From positions 1 to 32,789 of the forward strand of contig CAIRTW010000106.1 of assembly GCA_903881585.1 (NCBI GenBank): DNA of 32,789 nucleotides. Direction: 5' to 3'. This DNA comes from an uncultured Bacteroidota bacterium (GTDB lineage: Bacteria > Bacteroidota > Bacteroidia > Chitinophagales > Chitinophagaceae). Below are positions 7,333 to 14,550 of this stretch, one piece after another; position 1 is the first letter of the stretch, and each line of letters starts with the position of its first letter. The notes under the pieces were generated by a model. The model worked only from the letters and a program-made list of their open reading frames with translations. It made no database searches and had not been told where the DNA came from. The position numbers were made by a program, and so were the translations under genes.

Positions 7333-7965
7333 ATGACTATCGTCTCGCCATACCTCACATTCCCTGCTATCAGCTGGTGGGCGAATGTTTTAAAAGCAGA
7401 CACAGTCATATTCGACTCGGCCGAGCACTTTCAGAAAATGACCAACCGCAACAAATATCATATTGCAGGCGCCAACAACAGTAACAAGCTCAGCGTGCCA
7501 CTTGTAAACGGCCGCAACCAGCGGGTGCCCATGTATGAAGTGCATATTCACAACGAAGCCCGCTGGCAAACCCAGCACTGGCGTACTATCGTATCTGTTT
7601 ACAAGCGTACCCCTTATTTCGAGCATTACGAAATCAGCCTGCAGGCATTATTTGAAAAAGAGTTTACCAGCCTCGTCGATTTCAACAAAGCCACCATTCA
7701 CTGGGCAAAGAAGCAATTGAAACTGCAATTTGAAGAAAACGAAACCGACGTATTTTTAAAAGACTACCCGGCAGGTATTACCGACCTGCGGTTCCGGAAA
7801 CAACCACAAATAACTTTTCCCCGCTACTACCAGATATTCGAAGAGCGCATCGGCTTCCTCCCTGATCTCTGCATCCTCGACCTCCTTTTCTCCGAAGGCC
7901 CCCGCGCCAAAGATTATTTGCAGGCCTTGGCTAAACAATACGAGTTGCTAATTGCGGCAAAGTGA
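7333..7965 (+). CDS. WbqC family protein
   Basis: A 210-residue cytoplasmic protein matching the WbqC family: N-terminal PYLTFPAISWWANVLKAD, then FQKMTNRNKYHIAGANNSNK and the LSVPLVNGRNQ stretch, a central WRTIVSVYKRTPYFEHYE block, and a C-terminal LCILDLLFSEGPRAKDYL. In other bacteria the family occurs in O-antigen and surface-polysaccharide clusters, but its enzymatic role is not firmly settled. No sugar-biosynthesis genes are adjacent here. It is divergent from the GWxTD gene, with the two promoters about 90 bp apart. It is followed by a palindromic intergenic element. Confidence 0.88.
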   Translation: MTIVSPYLTFPAISWWANVLKADTVIFDSAEHFQKMTNRNKYHIAGANNSNKLSVPLVNGRNQRVPMYEVHIHNEARWQTQHWRTIVSVYKRTPYFEHYEISLQALFEKEFTSLVDFNKATIHWAKKQLKLQFEENETDVFLKDYPAGITDLRFRKQPQITFPRYYQIFEERIGFLPDLCILDLLFSEGPRAKDYLQALAKQYELLIAAK

Positions 7966-7975
7966 GAGCAGCGAA

Positions 7976-8046
7976 ACACCTCCCCTCCTGTTTTTAGGCG
8001 TGCTGAAAAATATAGCGAAACAGTATTTTTCAGCCGGGGTGGTTGA
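7976..8046. repeat. Nested palindromic intergenic element
   Basis: A perfect 11-bp inverted repeat (GCTGAAAAATA at 8002-8012, TATTTTTCAGC at 8024-8034, 11-nt loop) sits inside imperfect outer GC arms (CACCTCCCC on the left, GGGGTGG on the right). No T-run follows, so it looks like a dispersed MITE/REP-type element rather than a terminator. The remaining spacer to 8145 shows nothing further. Confidence 0.55.
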
Positions 8047-8145
8047 CTCGCTCTCTTGCCATCCCCACAAGTCTCACTCGCGCTTAGAAACGAAATGAGT
8101 GAATTGCGAGTTTTGCGAGAGAACCTTTTTACGTTTTTGTAAGAA

Positions 8146-9789
8146 CTAACCCACCTCCACCTCCACAAAGTCAAATCTATGCCCATCAAACAAGCCCATA
8201 TCACTCAGCTTCAGCGCAGGTATCACCAGCAGCGCCATAAACGATAACGTCATGAATGGCGCGTGGAGTGGGGTGCCAAGCTCCTTTGCCGCAGCATCTA
8301 TTTTGGTGTATGCCACAGCAGTATCAAATCCGTTACCTGTGCTCATCAGCCCCGCTATGGGTAAGGGCATACAGCCAACATTATCTTTGTTCTTGGCCAC
8401 AGCGACACCCCCCTTGCAATCTATAAGCGTATTCACGGCTGCACATATACTTTCATCATCCACTCCTACCGCAATAATATTATGGCAATCATGCCCCACC
8501 GTTGATGCCAGCGCCCCATACTTCAGTCCGAAATTCTTTATGAATGCCACAGCCGGCTTAGCATCCGGCTCGTACCGGTTTACAACCGTTATCTTTAAAA
8601 TATCACGCTCCGTATCGCTTACCAGGTAGCCGTTTTCCACCTTTCCGGGCAGTTGCAGCTCATTGGTCACAAGCTGCCCTTCCATAGCTTCTATCACCCT
8701 GATAACAGGTGTTTCTGATGCCGCCCTTACCACAAAATCAGCCGCACTTTTCCTCATGGCGTTGAAATTATTAATAGGCGCTACGGCAGAGTAGGGTAGT
8801 AACGTCTTTCCTTTTTCAGTCACCAGTGTTCCGCCAATATAAGTTTGCAGTACACCCACATCTGTTAAGTTATCCACTACAATGAGATCAGCCGCATCAA
8901 CCACCCGCAGCATCCCCACCGGCAATTTGTAATGCAGCACAGGATTCACGCAAGCCGCTCTCAATACATCATATAAATCATAACCGCGCGTCAGCGATCG
9001 CCTCACGATCTCATTTATGTGGTGCAGCGCCAGTTCATCCGGGTGCTTATCATCGCTGCAAAACATCACCTTATCGGGGTGCAGTCGCAGTAACTCCGCC
9101 AGTGCCTCGTAGTTTTTTGCCGCGCTGCCCTCGCGTATCAGTATGTGCATCCCCGTCTTTATTTTGTCCAGCGCCTCTTCCAGCGTAAAACATTCATGGT
9201 CGGTGGTAATTCCCACCGCAGCATAGCCCGCAGCTTCTGCGCCCCTCAGCCCCGGCGCATGGCCATCCACTGGTTTTCCTGCACGCTGTGCTGCTCCTAT
9301 CTTGGCCATTACCTCAGCATCCCCATGCAACACACCCGGATAGTTCATCATTTCAGACAGATACCATATATCAGTGCTTTGCAGCAGTTCATCTACAGCC
9401 TTTGAATCAAGTAGAGCCCCGGCAGTTTCAAATCCCGTAGCCGGCACGCACGATGGCGCCCCAAAGAAGAACTTAAATGGAGACAGCTTGCTGTTGTCTA
9501 TCATATACTGCACGCCCGCCATACCGCACACATTCGCTATCTCGTGCGGGTCCGACACAGTAGCTACCGTGCCATGCACTACTGCCATTTGTGCAAAAGC
9601 CGTTGGCGCCAGCATGGAGCTCTCTATATGTATGTGCGCATCTATAAAGCCGGGCATCAGGTAAACATCAGGTGCATTACTTATTTCGCGTATCGCAGTT
9701 ATTACGCCATTGCCCACAGTCACCTCACCCGGAAATATTCGCCGTGCAAAAAGATCCACCACCTTACCCTTAACGATAAATATATTCAT
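8146..9789 (-). CDS. ade: Adenine deaminase
   Basis: Amidohydrolase that deaminates adenine to hypoxanthine and ammonia for purine salvage in the cytoplasm. At 547 residues it has the standard length. The metal-binding HxH signature PGFIDAHIHIE has H52 and H54, followed by SDPHEIANVCG and VDGHAPGLRG. The CSDDKHPDEL segment carries the late catalytic Asp and His, and the C-terminal domain includes STVGHDCHNIIAVG. I start it at ATG 9789; the frame continues to a TTG four codons upstream that adds nothing conserved. It stands alone, divergent from the SIR2 island. Confidence 0.95.
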   Translation of the reverse strand: MNIFIVKGKVVDLFARRIFPGEVTVGNGVITAIREISNAPDVYLMPGFIDAHIHIESSMLAPTAFAQMAVVHGTVATVSDPHEIANVCGMAGVQYMIDNSKLSPFKFFFGAPSCVPATGFETAGALLDSKAVDELLQSTDIWYLSEMMNYPGVLHGDAEVMAKIGAAQRAGKPVDGHAPGLRGAEAAGYAAVGITTDHECFTLEEALDKIKTGMHILIREGSAAKNYEALAELLRLHPDKVMFCSDDKHPDELALHHINEIVRRSLTRGYDLYDVLRAACVNPVLHYKLPVGMLRVVDAADLIVVDNLTDVGVLQTYIGGTLVTEKGKTLLPYSAVAPINNFNAMRKSAADFVVRAASETPVIRVIEAMEGQLVTNELQLPGKVENGYLVSDTERDILKITVVNRYEPDAKPAVAFIKNFGLKYGALASTVGHDCHNIIAVGVDDESICAAVNTLIDCKGGVAVAKNKDNVGCMPLPIAGLMSTGNGFDTAVAYTKIDAAAKELGTPLHAPFMTLSFMALLVIPALKLSDMGLFDGHRFDFVEVEVG

Positions 9790-9990
9790 GGCTATTTTCA
9801 AATAAAGATGATGGTATTTTTTACTACAGCTTAACGTTTTTGATCATGTTCATTCCTTGGTTCCCCTTTAGGACAACATTTCACCTTTTCTTCCGTTTTT
9901 CGCTTTTACCTAAATTAGCCTTAAATCCTTTACTGGTAAGCATTTCAAGATACAGCGGAATTAAAGCCAGTAAAGCAAAATTAAGTCATC

Positions 9991-10011
9991 CCGTCCCCTG
10001 TGCCGTCCCCT
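9991..10011. repeat. Left 21-bp direct repeat of SIR2 island
   Basis: CC followed by GTCCCCTGTGCCGTCCCCT. It matches the repeat at 11722-11742 in 20 of 21 positions, same orientation, 1.73 kb apart. Each copy is itself two GTCCCCT units 11 bp apart. It may be an attachment-like or insertion boundary; no integrase gene lies between the copies. Confidence 0.55.
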
Positions 10012-10057
10012 TTTGTTGATTTAAACACGTACCTTCGAGGCTCAAAATCTTCAAATT

Positions 10058-11071
10058 ATGGCCAGTAGTACAAATTATGACAATCTATTGGAAATAAGTA
10101 TCGACCCCAATATTAAAAAGGAATTAAATGATCAAATTCAAGAACTAAGTGATTTCATCAGAACAAAAGAAGACGAAAAATTCGCAAAAGAAACTGAGTT
10201 GGTAGAGACCGAGCAAAAATTATCCTTAGCTACGGCTGCAAAAAAACCTATCGCTTCAACATCCATCGGATTAGCCGTATCCACAAATCCTTCAATAACG
10301 GATGACGAGATTTACAATTTACAGAAGAAAATATGGCCACTCCGCGGGAATATTGATGTTCTTTCAAATCAAATAAAAATCAAAAATCAAAAATTAACTG
10401 AATTGGGAAATGTGATTAACGATTGCCTTACGTTAATTAGACATTCATCTGATTTGGCAATAAAAAAGAACAAAAACATCATAAAAATACATGGGTCATT
10501 ACGAGACGCTGATAAGGATCATTATGGTTTTGACAATGATCCTCGAATACATTATGTGATTTCTCAGGAGGATTTTGACACTTATCCAGCGAAACATGAA
10601 GCTTTTACACAATTAATGAGAATCTCCTTGCTACAGGAATCTTTTTGTTTAATTGGCTTTTCAGGAATGGATCCAAATTTTTTAGCGTGGATAGGCTGGG
10701 TTAGGGATATTATTCAAAGGAAAAAAACTCCTGATAACGAAAACAATGACGACAAAATTTATTTGATTGATGTAAGCAAAGATAATGCGCCAAACGATAA
10801 AGCCTTATTTTATAGGAATCACAGGATAGCACATATCCCAATTATGCAGGATTGCTGCATTAACTGGAAAAAGGAAAAGATTTTTTCATTCAGTTTTAGA
10901 CCATCTTCAGCACCACAGCAATCAAATAGTCCCCCGCCTCGGGCATTTAACCCCTCAATGAAAACCCTATCCGGCTGTCCGCCGCCGGACTGTCCCGCCG
11001 TGACAAGACGGCAATCAAATAAGCGGGCGTATGCCCATAAATTATTACACAAGCCCTTTTACAATGATTAG
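10058..11071 (+). CDS. Truncated SIR2-like (SIR2_2) protein with coiled-coil insert
   Basis: A SIR2-like domain of the type found in NAD-depleting anti-phage proteins. The frame begins at the conserved NYD motif (TNYDNLLE, residues 5-12). KIHGSLRD follows at 143-150, then YVISQEDFDTYP and GFSGMDPNF (200-208), all in family order. Two features are abnormal. The N-terminal Rossmann half with the glycine-rich NAD loop is missing, and an in-frame TAA lies 12 codons upstream of ATG 10058. A charged, coiled-coil-like stretch of about 125 residues separates TNYD from KIHGS, where the family usually has a short linker. The last 45 residues (from about 293) are Pro/Arg-rich and encoded by a GC-rich hairpin cluster. 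It is probably a decayed or recombined defence gene; NADase activity is doubtful. Confidence 0.6.
   Translation: MASSTNYDNLLEISIDPNIKKELNDQIQELSDFIRTKEDEKFAKETELVETEQKLSLATAAKKPIASTSIGLAVSTNPSITDDEIYNLQKKIWPLRGNIDVLSNQIKIKNQKLTELGNVINDCLTLIRHSSDLAIKKNKNIIKIHGSLRDADKDHYGFDNDPRIHYVISQEDFDTYPAKHEAFTQLMRISLLQESFCLIGFSGMDPNFLAWIGWVRDIIQRKKTPDNENNDDKIYLIDVSKDNAPNDKALFYRNHRIAHIPIMQDCCINWKKEKIFSFSFRPSSAPQQSNSPPPRAFNPSMKTLSGCPPPDCPAVTRRQSNKRAYAHKLLHKPFYND
10926..11045. repeat. GC-rich hairpin cluster at the 3' end of the SIR2-like gene
   Basis: Several short inverted repeats sit in an otherwise AT-rich gene: TCCGG...CCGGA (about 10969-10988), GCCGT...ACGGC (about 10997-11012) and GGGC-GTAT-GCCC (about 11024-11035). 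The abrupt composition change and loss of family similarity suggest that a REP-like element replaced the original 3' end. Confidence 0.4.
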
Positions 11072-11126
11072 CTTGAAACCATTAACCCTAAATTATTTTT
11101 CACAAGTCAATCAGGTTTGCGAATGT

Positions 11127-11134
11127 TATATTTG
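11127..11134 (+). promoter_or_regulatory. -7 promoter box of small secreted protein gene
   Basis: TATATTTG, an exact TAnnTTTG match, 42 nt upstream of ATG 11177. No -33 element at standard spacing. Confidence 0.4.
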
Positions 11135-11176
11135 TCTTGAATACAAGTTTGTTTTTTTTATAAAATTCATTTCAAA

Positions 11177-11623
11177 ATGAAATCAATGAAGAAATTTATT
11201 TTTTTAATGCCATTTATTTTATTTTTTATTCAGTCTATAGCACAAAAGGTAGCAAATTATTCTATTGGTAAAGGTGGTACTGCCGAATATGAAGAATTTT
11301 CTTTTTGGGTAAAAGCAAATAAGAGAGCTGACATTGACTATACCTATGGGAAAGATTGGAAAAATATAAAACTTGTTTGTTTAGGTAAAGATGTTCTAAA
11401 TGGAGACGAATGTTTTAAAGTGAAATTTCCTAACAATAAAGTCTTATATATTCTTCCTAAAGGGAAAGACTTAATTGTTTCTGATCTTGACGGTAAATAC
11501 AAAAAATATTTTTCTTGGCATTACGAAGGCCCGACAAATGGAGGAGGCACTTTTTGTGAACCCTGTGCAGAAGATGAAAACGAAGCAATGAAATTAATAA
11601 AGCTATATTATATGATAAAATAA
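11177..11623 (+). CDS. Small secreted protein, unknown
   Basis: 148 residues with a signal peptide (MKSMKKFIFLMPFILFFIQS, then IAQ, cleaved near residue 22) and a mature part of about 125 residues rich in Lys, Tyr and Gly. Residues near the C-terminus read GGGTFCEPCAEDENEAM, giving a CxxC pair, with further cysteines in KLVCLGKDVL and GDECFKVKF. These may form disulfides or bind metal after export. Base composition is markedly more AT-rich than in flanking housekeeping genes, which fits recent acquisition with the SIR2-like gene inside the repeat-bounded island. No family is recognised. Confidence 0.7.
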   Translation: MKSMKKFIFLMPFILFFIQSIAQKVANYSIGKGGTAEYEEFSFWVKANKRADIDYTYGKDWKNIKLVCLGKDVLNGDECFKVKFPNNKVLYILPKGKDLIVSDLDGKYKKYFSWHYEGPTNGGGTFCEPCAEDENEAMKLIKLYYMIK

Positions 11624-11721
11624 TATAGCAAAAGTGTATTTTTGGTTTTTAGGAAGACAATTGAAAATGAAAGAGGTAACTTGGATAAAGTTGTAGCTAA
11701 GAGTAAATAACATTAGCTGAA

Positions 11722-11742
11722 CCGTCCCCTGTGCAGTCCCCT
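11722..11742. repeat. Right 21-bp direct repeat of SIR2 island
   Basis: CC followed by GTCCCCTGTGCAGTCCCCT, differing from the left copy at one base (A for C). It lies about 60 bp before the hemoglobin gene terminator, which also contains GTCCC/GGGGAC sequence. Confidence 0.55.
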
Positions 11743-11793
11743 GAAAAATAAAAAAGCCCTGAAAGCTAATGCTATCAACGCTCTTCATTTTTT

Positions 11794-11815
11794 AAAAATA
11801 GTCCCTTTAGGGGAC
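11794..11815 (-). terminator. Intrinsic terminator overlapping the hemoglobin stop codon
   Basis: On the minus strand GTCCC-CTAAA-GGGAC forms a 5-bp hairpin followed by TATTTTT. The TAA stop of the hemoglobin gene lies within the loop region. Confidence 0.5.
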
Positions 11816-12184
11816 AGGGGTTACCTTCATGCTGATGAGATTAGCCATAAGTGATGCCCTGTTCTTCGCCAGGTCTGCCAGTTCCCCTGTATAAAGTCTA
11901 TCCACGGTCTCGTTCCAAAGCGACAGCCAGCGATCGAAATGCGCTTTCGTCAACGGCGTCTTCTTATCCAGCTCCACATGTTTCTTCGTAGGATTGCCCG
12001 CGTAGCCCGGCTTGCTGAAAAGTACCATGTTCCAAAAATCATACATCACCGGCAAATGATGGCTCCAGTCTTCACCAATTATTTCCTTAAAGATATACCC
12101 TATCGTATCATCCTTTTTCACCAGGTCATAAAACGAATTGATCAGTACTTCTATATCCCCCTTATTTTCTATATCCTTGTTCAT
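11807..12184 (-). CDS. Group III truncated hemoglobin
   Basis: A 2-on-2 globin of 125 residues that binds heme and O2 or NO. Group III members are linked to handling reactive nitrogen or oxygen species in the cytoplasm. Family features are visible: the B10 tyrosine (Y19, in FYDLV), GYIF, the FW pair (50-51) of helix E, the proximal F8 histidine H69 in PTKKHVEL, and the FDRWLSLW helix. The C-terminus ends KVTPVP from codons overlapping the terminator and the GTCCCC-type repeat sequence, so the last few residues may have been altered by the neighbouring island. A TAAATTTG promoter box (12203-12210, minus) lies 18 nt upstream of the ATG. Confidence 0.93.
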   Translation of the reverse strand: MNKDIENKGDIEVLINSFYDLVKKDDTIGYIFKEIIGEDWSHHLPVMYDFWNMVLFSKPGYAGNPTKKHVELDKKTPLTKAHFDRWLSLWNETVDRLYTGELADLAKNRASLMANLISMKVTPVP

Positions 12185-12276
12185 CCCAAACCGTATTTAT
12201 CACAAATTTACCCATTTCAAAGCGTTACTCCCGATAACTATTCGGATAGATTTCCGTATTGTTCATCATACCCGCA

Positions 12277-12350
12277 ACTATCTACTCCATACTTTAGAAG
12301 ACTATCTACTATCTACTACCTACTCCCGAACTTTAGACTTTAGACTGTAT
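12277..12350. repeat. Heptanucleotide-periodic element upstream of feoA
   Basis: Units of 7 bp beginning ACT: ACTATCT, ACTCCAT, ACTTTAG, then (after AAG) ACTATCT, ACTATCT, ACTACCT, ACTCCCG, then (after A) ACTTTAG, ACTTTAG, ACTGTAT. It ends directly before the feoA promoter box. Confidence 0.6.
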
Positions 12351-12354
12351 AGCG

Positions 12355-12362
12355 TAACTTTG
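12355..12362 (+). promoter_or_regulatory. -7 promoter box of feoA
   Basis: TAACTTTG, an exact TAnnTTTG match, 5 nt before ATG 12368. It predicts a leaderless or near-leaderless transcript. Confidence 0.5.
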
Positions 12363-12367
12363 CCCCA

Positions 12368-12613
12368 ATGAAAGTGCAGGAAGAAATTGCAGTGCGCCTT
12401 TCCCAGTTGCCCACAGGCACCAAGGCCATTATAAAAAGCCACGACGAGAGCGAATTCCAACTTACCTTAATGGAAATGGGCTGCATACCCGGCGAACCCG
12501 TTTGGGTGGAAATGGTAGCCCCCCTCGGCGACCCCCTCGCCATCCAGATAGCCGGCTACTACCTCAGCATCCGCAAAAAAGACGCAGATAAAATTTGGGT
12601 TACTGTAGAATGA
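12368..12613 (+). CDS. feoA: FeoA-domain protein
   Basis: An 81-residue SH3-like FeoA protein, the normal size for a stand-alone FeoA. The family pattern is clear: LSQLPTGTKAIIKS, then LTLMEMGCIPGEPVWVE, then GDPLAIQIAGYYLSIRK with the terminal valine-rich strand. FeoA is an accessory cytoplasmic protein that works with the FeoB ferrous-iron transporter. No feoB follows: the next 200 bp hold no gene and the next gene is a histidine kinase on the other strand. The partner must therefore be elsewhere or absent. Promoter spacing suggests a leaderless mRNA. Confidence 0.92.
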   Translation: MKVQEEIAVRLSQLPTGTKAIIKSHDESEFQLTLMEMGCIPGEPVWVEMVAPLGDPLAIQIAGYYLSIRKKDADKIWVTVE

Positions 12614-12815
12614 ATTATCTTATGAAGACCGGGCGTGATGTTTGCCTCCCTGCCACATCAGTGAAAAATACCGTGCGCTCTTGCCAGTATTGGTATCAGG
12701 AGTTGTGTCCTCTACTCTATATTTATAAAAAACAGGCTTCAAAAAATGGTGTGCGGTTACCACGATACAATCTTAATCGCAATTCTTAGTTTGAGTAGTC
12801 GAACTACCAATTCCC

Positions 12816-13640
12816 TCAGCAGGGTATTGCCACCGTAAATTTCGTCCACTTAGATAGCTCGCTCTGTACGTCAACGGTGCCGTTCAGTTTGTCTACGTTC
12901 TCCTTAAGTATATATAGCCCCAGGCCGGTGCCCTTTATATTTCCCGGAATGACGAAGTACATTTCAAATATTTTCTGCAAGTAGCGGTTATCCATTCCTA
13001 CGCCATTGTCTTCCACTTCTATATAAAACCATTCGCCTATCTTATCTGTCCTCACAGTTATCGTTTTGGTGGGTTTGTTTTCATCGCAGTATTTAATAGC
13101 ATTAGACAGCAGGTTATTGAGGATCATCTTTAGCCGCAGTTCATCGCAATGCACCTTATCCGCATTGATCTCATGCTTGAACACTATGCTTTGCGCAGCC
13201 GGAGAAAACCTGTTGTTCATAATTATGGCTTCCACAAGATCGGTCATATCAATTTCTGCGTGGGCAACGGCCTGGTGCTTGTTCTTAAAGAAATCAATGG
13301 TTTCTGAAATGAAAATATTTTGCCGGTCAACTACTATGTCCATTAATTTCAGATATTTTTTTACTTCTTCCTGATCTTTTTCATCGCTCATCAACTCTAT
13401 TAGGCCCTTCATAGAGGATATAGGTGAACGCAAATCGTGGGAGATATTGTGCATCAAAGTATCCAGTTCTTTATTAGAAGCTGTTAGCTGGGCATTCTTC
13501 GCATGTAGCACATCTTCTGACGCACAGATCTTTTTCATCATCTTTATCGCAAACATCATGATGTTACCCAATATGAATACAATACAAAAAACATTCACCA
13601 GCAACAGATACCCTTTTATTTTTCGGGCAGTACCTCCCAT
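12816..13640 (-). CDS. Sensor histidine kinase, 3' part (catalytic half of split gene)
   Basis: Holds the second transmembrane helix (about residues 11-31), a coiled linker, the HisKA domain with the phospho-acceptor H68 in ISHDLRSP, and the HATPase_c domain: N box NNLLSNAIKYC, G1 DNGVGMD, G2 GTGLGLYI. It would autophosphorylate in the cytoplasm and pass phosphate to an unidentified regulator. It has no sensor of its own. The missing N-terminal half is the ORF directly upstream, in the same frame, separated only by a TAG at 13662-13664 and seven codons (ESAFSEV). If translated alone from ATG 13640 it would be a single-helix, sensor-less kinase. Confidence 0.85.
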   Translation of the reverse strand: MGGTARKIKGYLLLVNVFCIVFILGNIMMFAIKMMKKICASEDVLHAKNAQLTASNKELDTLMHNISHDLRSPISSMKGLIELMSDEKDQEEVKKYLKLMDIVVDRQNIFISETIDFFKNKHQAVAHAEIDMTDLVEAIIMNNRFSPAAQSIVFKHEINADKVHCDELRLKMILNNLLSNAIKYCDENKPTKTITVRTDKIGEWFYIEVEDNGVGMDNRYLQKIFEMYFVIPGNIKGTGLGLYILKENVDKLNGTVDVQSELSKWTKFTVAIPC

Positions 13641-13661
13641 TACTTCAGAAAAAGCGCTTTC

Positions 13662-14201
13662 CTAAGCCGAAAGTTTAGAAGAAATATCGCTGATCCGCTT
13701 CATAGTTTCTCCCTGCCCGCCCGGTTGAACCTGGTGACTGACGATCCTGGCGTGAACGCTGGCGCCAATTGAATCCAGGGAGTTGATCATCGGCTCGGCA
13801 TCACCCCATATCTTTATCGCCGATCTCATAAATGGTACAGAGTGGAATGTCTTGAACAACCATATCATATCGGGAATATCGTCGGGATGATTTTTGCCCA
13901 TCAGAAAGCCAGCTGTAATTTCACTGTCGGTACCGCCATTTGTTAGCTCTTTCCTGGCTATGTTGTCACCCACTGGAATTTTTATAGCCGTATTAAACGA
14001 TTGCCAGTATGCCGGATTTTCGGCTTGCAGGTATGCGGAGAGAGATAACGAGGCGTCTTTCTGGCCTTTTGAATATTGCGACTCCCCGAGAATGTAAGCC
14101 CTTGTAGCAGAAAGTATCTTAATCGTATAAAAATTTACGGCGATCAGCGCTACTGATGCGATAAACACAACAATTAATAAAGAAAGGTTTTTTCTGCTCA
14201 T
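13662..14201 (-). CDS. Sensor histidine kinase, 5' part (sensor half, ends at in-frame TAG)
   Basis: Begins at ATG 14201 (MSRKNLSLLIVV) with a transmembrane helix at about 6-26, followed by roughly 145 residues of a periplasmic, mostly helical sensor region. It ends ...SSKLSA at TAG 13664-13662. The frame continues without shift into the second helix and kinase domains of the following ORF. The intact gene would span 14201-12816 and encode about 461 residues, a normal two-helix sensor kinase. An alternative TTG start four codons upstream is less likely. Stop readthrough, a recent nonsense mutation or an assembly error are all possible. Confidence 0.8.
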   Translation of the reverse strand: MSRKNLSLLIVVFIASVALIAVNFYTIKILSATRAYILGESQYSKGQKDASLSLSAYLQAENPAYWQSFNTAIKIPVGDNIARKELTNGGTDSEITAGFLMGKNHPDDIPDMIWLFKTFHSVPFMRSAIKIWGDAEPMINSLDSIGASVHARIVSHQVQPGGQGETMKRISDISSKLSA

Positions 14202-14213
14202 ATTATAACACAA

Positions 14214-14519
14214 TGTTAACGAAAATTAACAATTAAAGCAAAAAAATAATTTAAATATGCCATGAAAAACAAAAAAATAATAGGAAAGTAGCAAGGTATC
14301 GCAATTTGATAAAAACCATTCCAAAAGCAGTCTCAAAAAACGGGAGTGAACTCGCCACATGTATCACTCGATTAAAATATTGATCCATACATGCGTAGCC
14401 ATGCCTGAAAAAGGGTAAAAATCAATTCAAATCCATACCTTCAACGACTAATCTAAAAATCCCCCGCTATTTAACGTTAGCATGGTTTTTGATTATAACT
14501 TTATTAACAGCAATTGACC
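14214..14519. other. AT-rich divergent spacer, no gene seen
   Basis: This stretch lies between the divergent histidine kinase and protease genes. It is AT-rich, has no convincing ORF or RNA, and presumably holds promoters for both. Only the protease-side -7 box is clear. Confidence 0.6.
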
Positions 14520-14527
14520 TACTTTTG
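14520..14527 (+). promoter_or_regulatory. -7 promoter box of the Prc protease gene
   Basis: TACTTTTG, an exact TAnnTTTG match, 23 nt upstream of ATG 14551. Confidence 0.5.
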
Positions 14528-14550
14528 TGAGGAATTATTAAGTAAATACT

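Noticed and set aside
8002-8034. Perfect hairpin as a bidirectional terminator between the WbqC gene and ade
   Set aside because: The T/A tracts are inside the stem, not after it. It fits a dispersed palindromic repeat better.
11603-11788. 61-aa minus-strand ORF across the right island repeat
   Set aside because: It runs through the direct repeat and spacer, lacks a promoter or start context, and its composition looks random.
12595-12789. 64-aa ORF after feoA as a possible feoB remnant
   Set aside because: It contains no G-domain motif (GNPNSGKT-like) or any FeoB feature, and it overlaps the feoA end.
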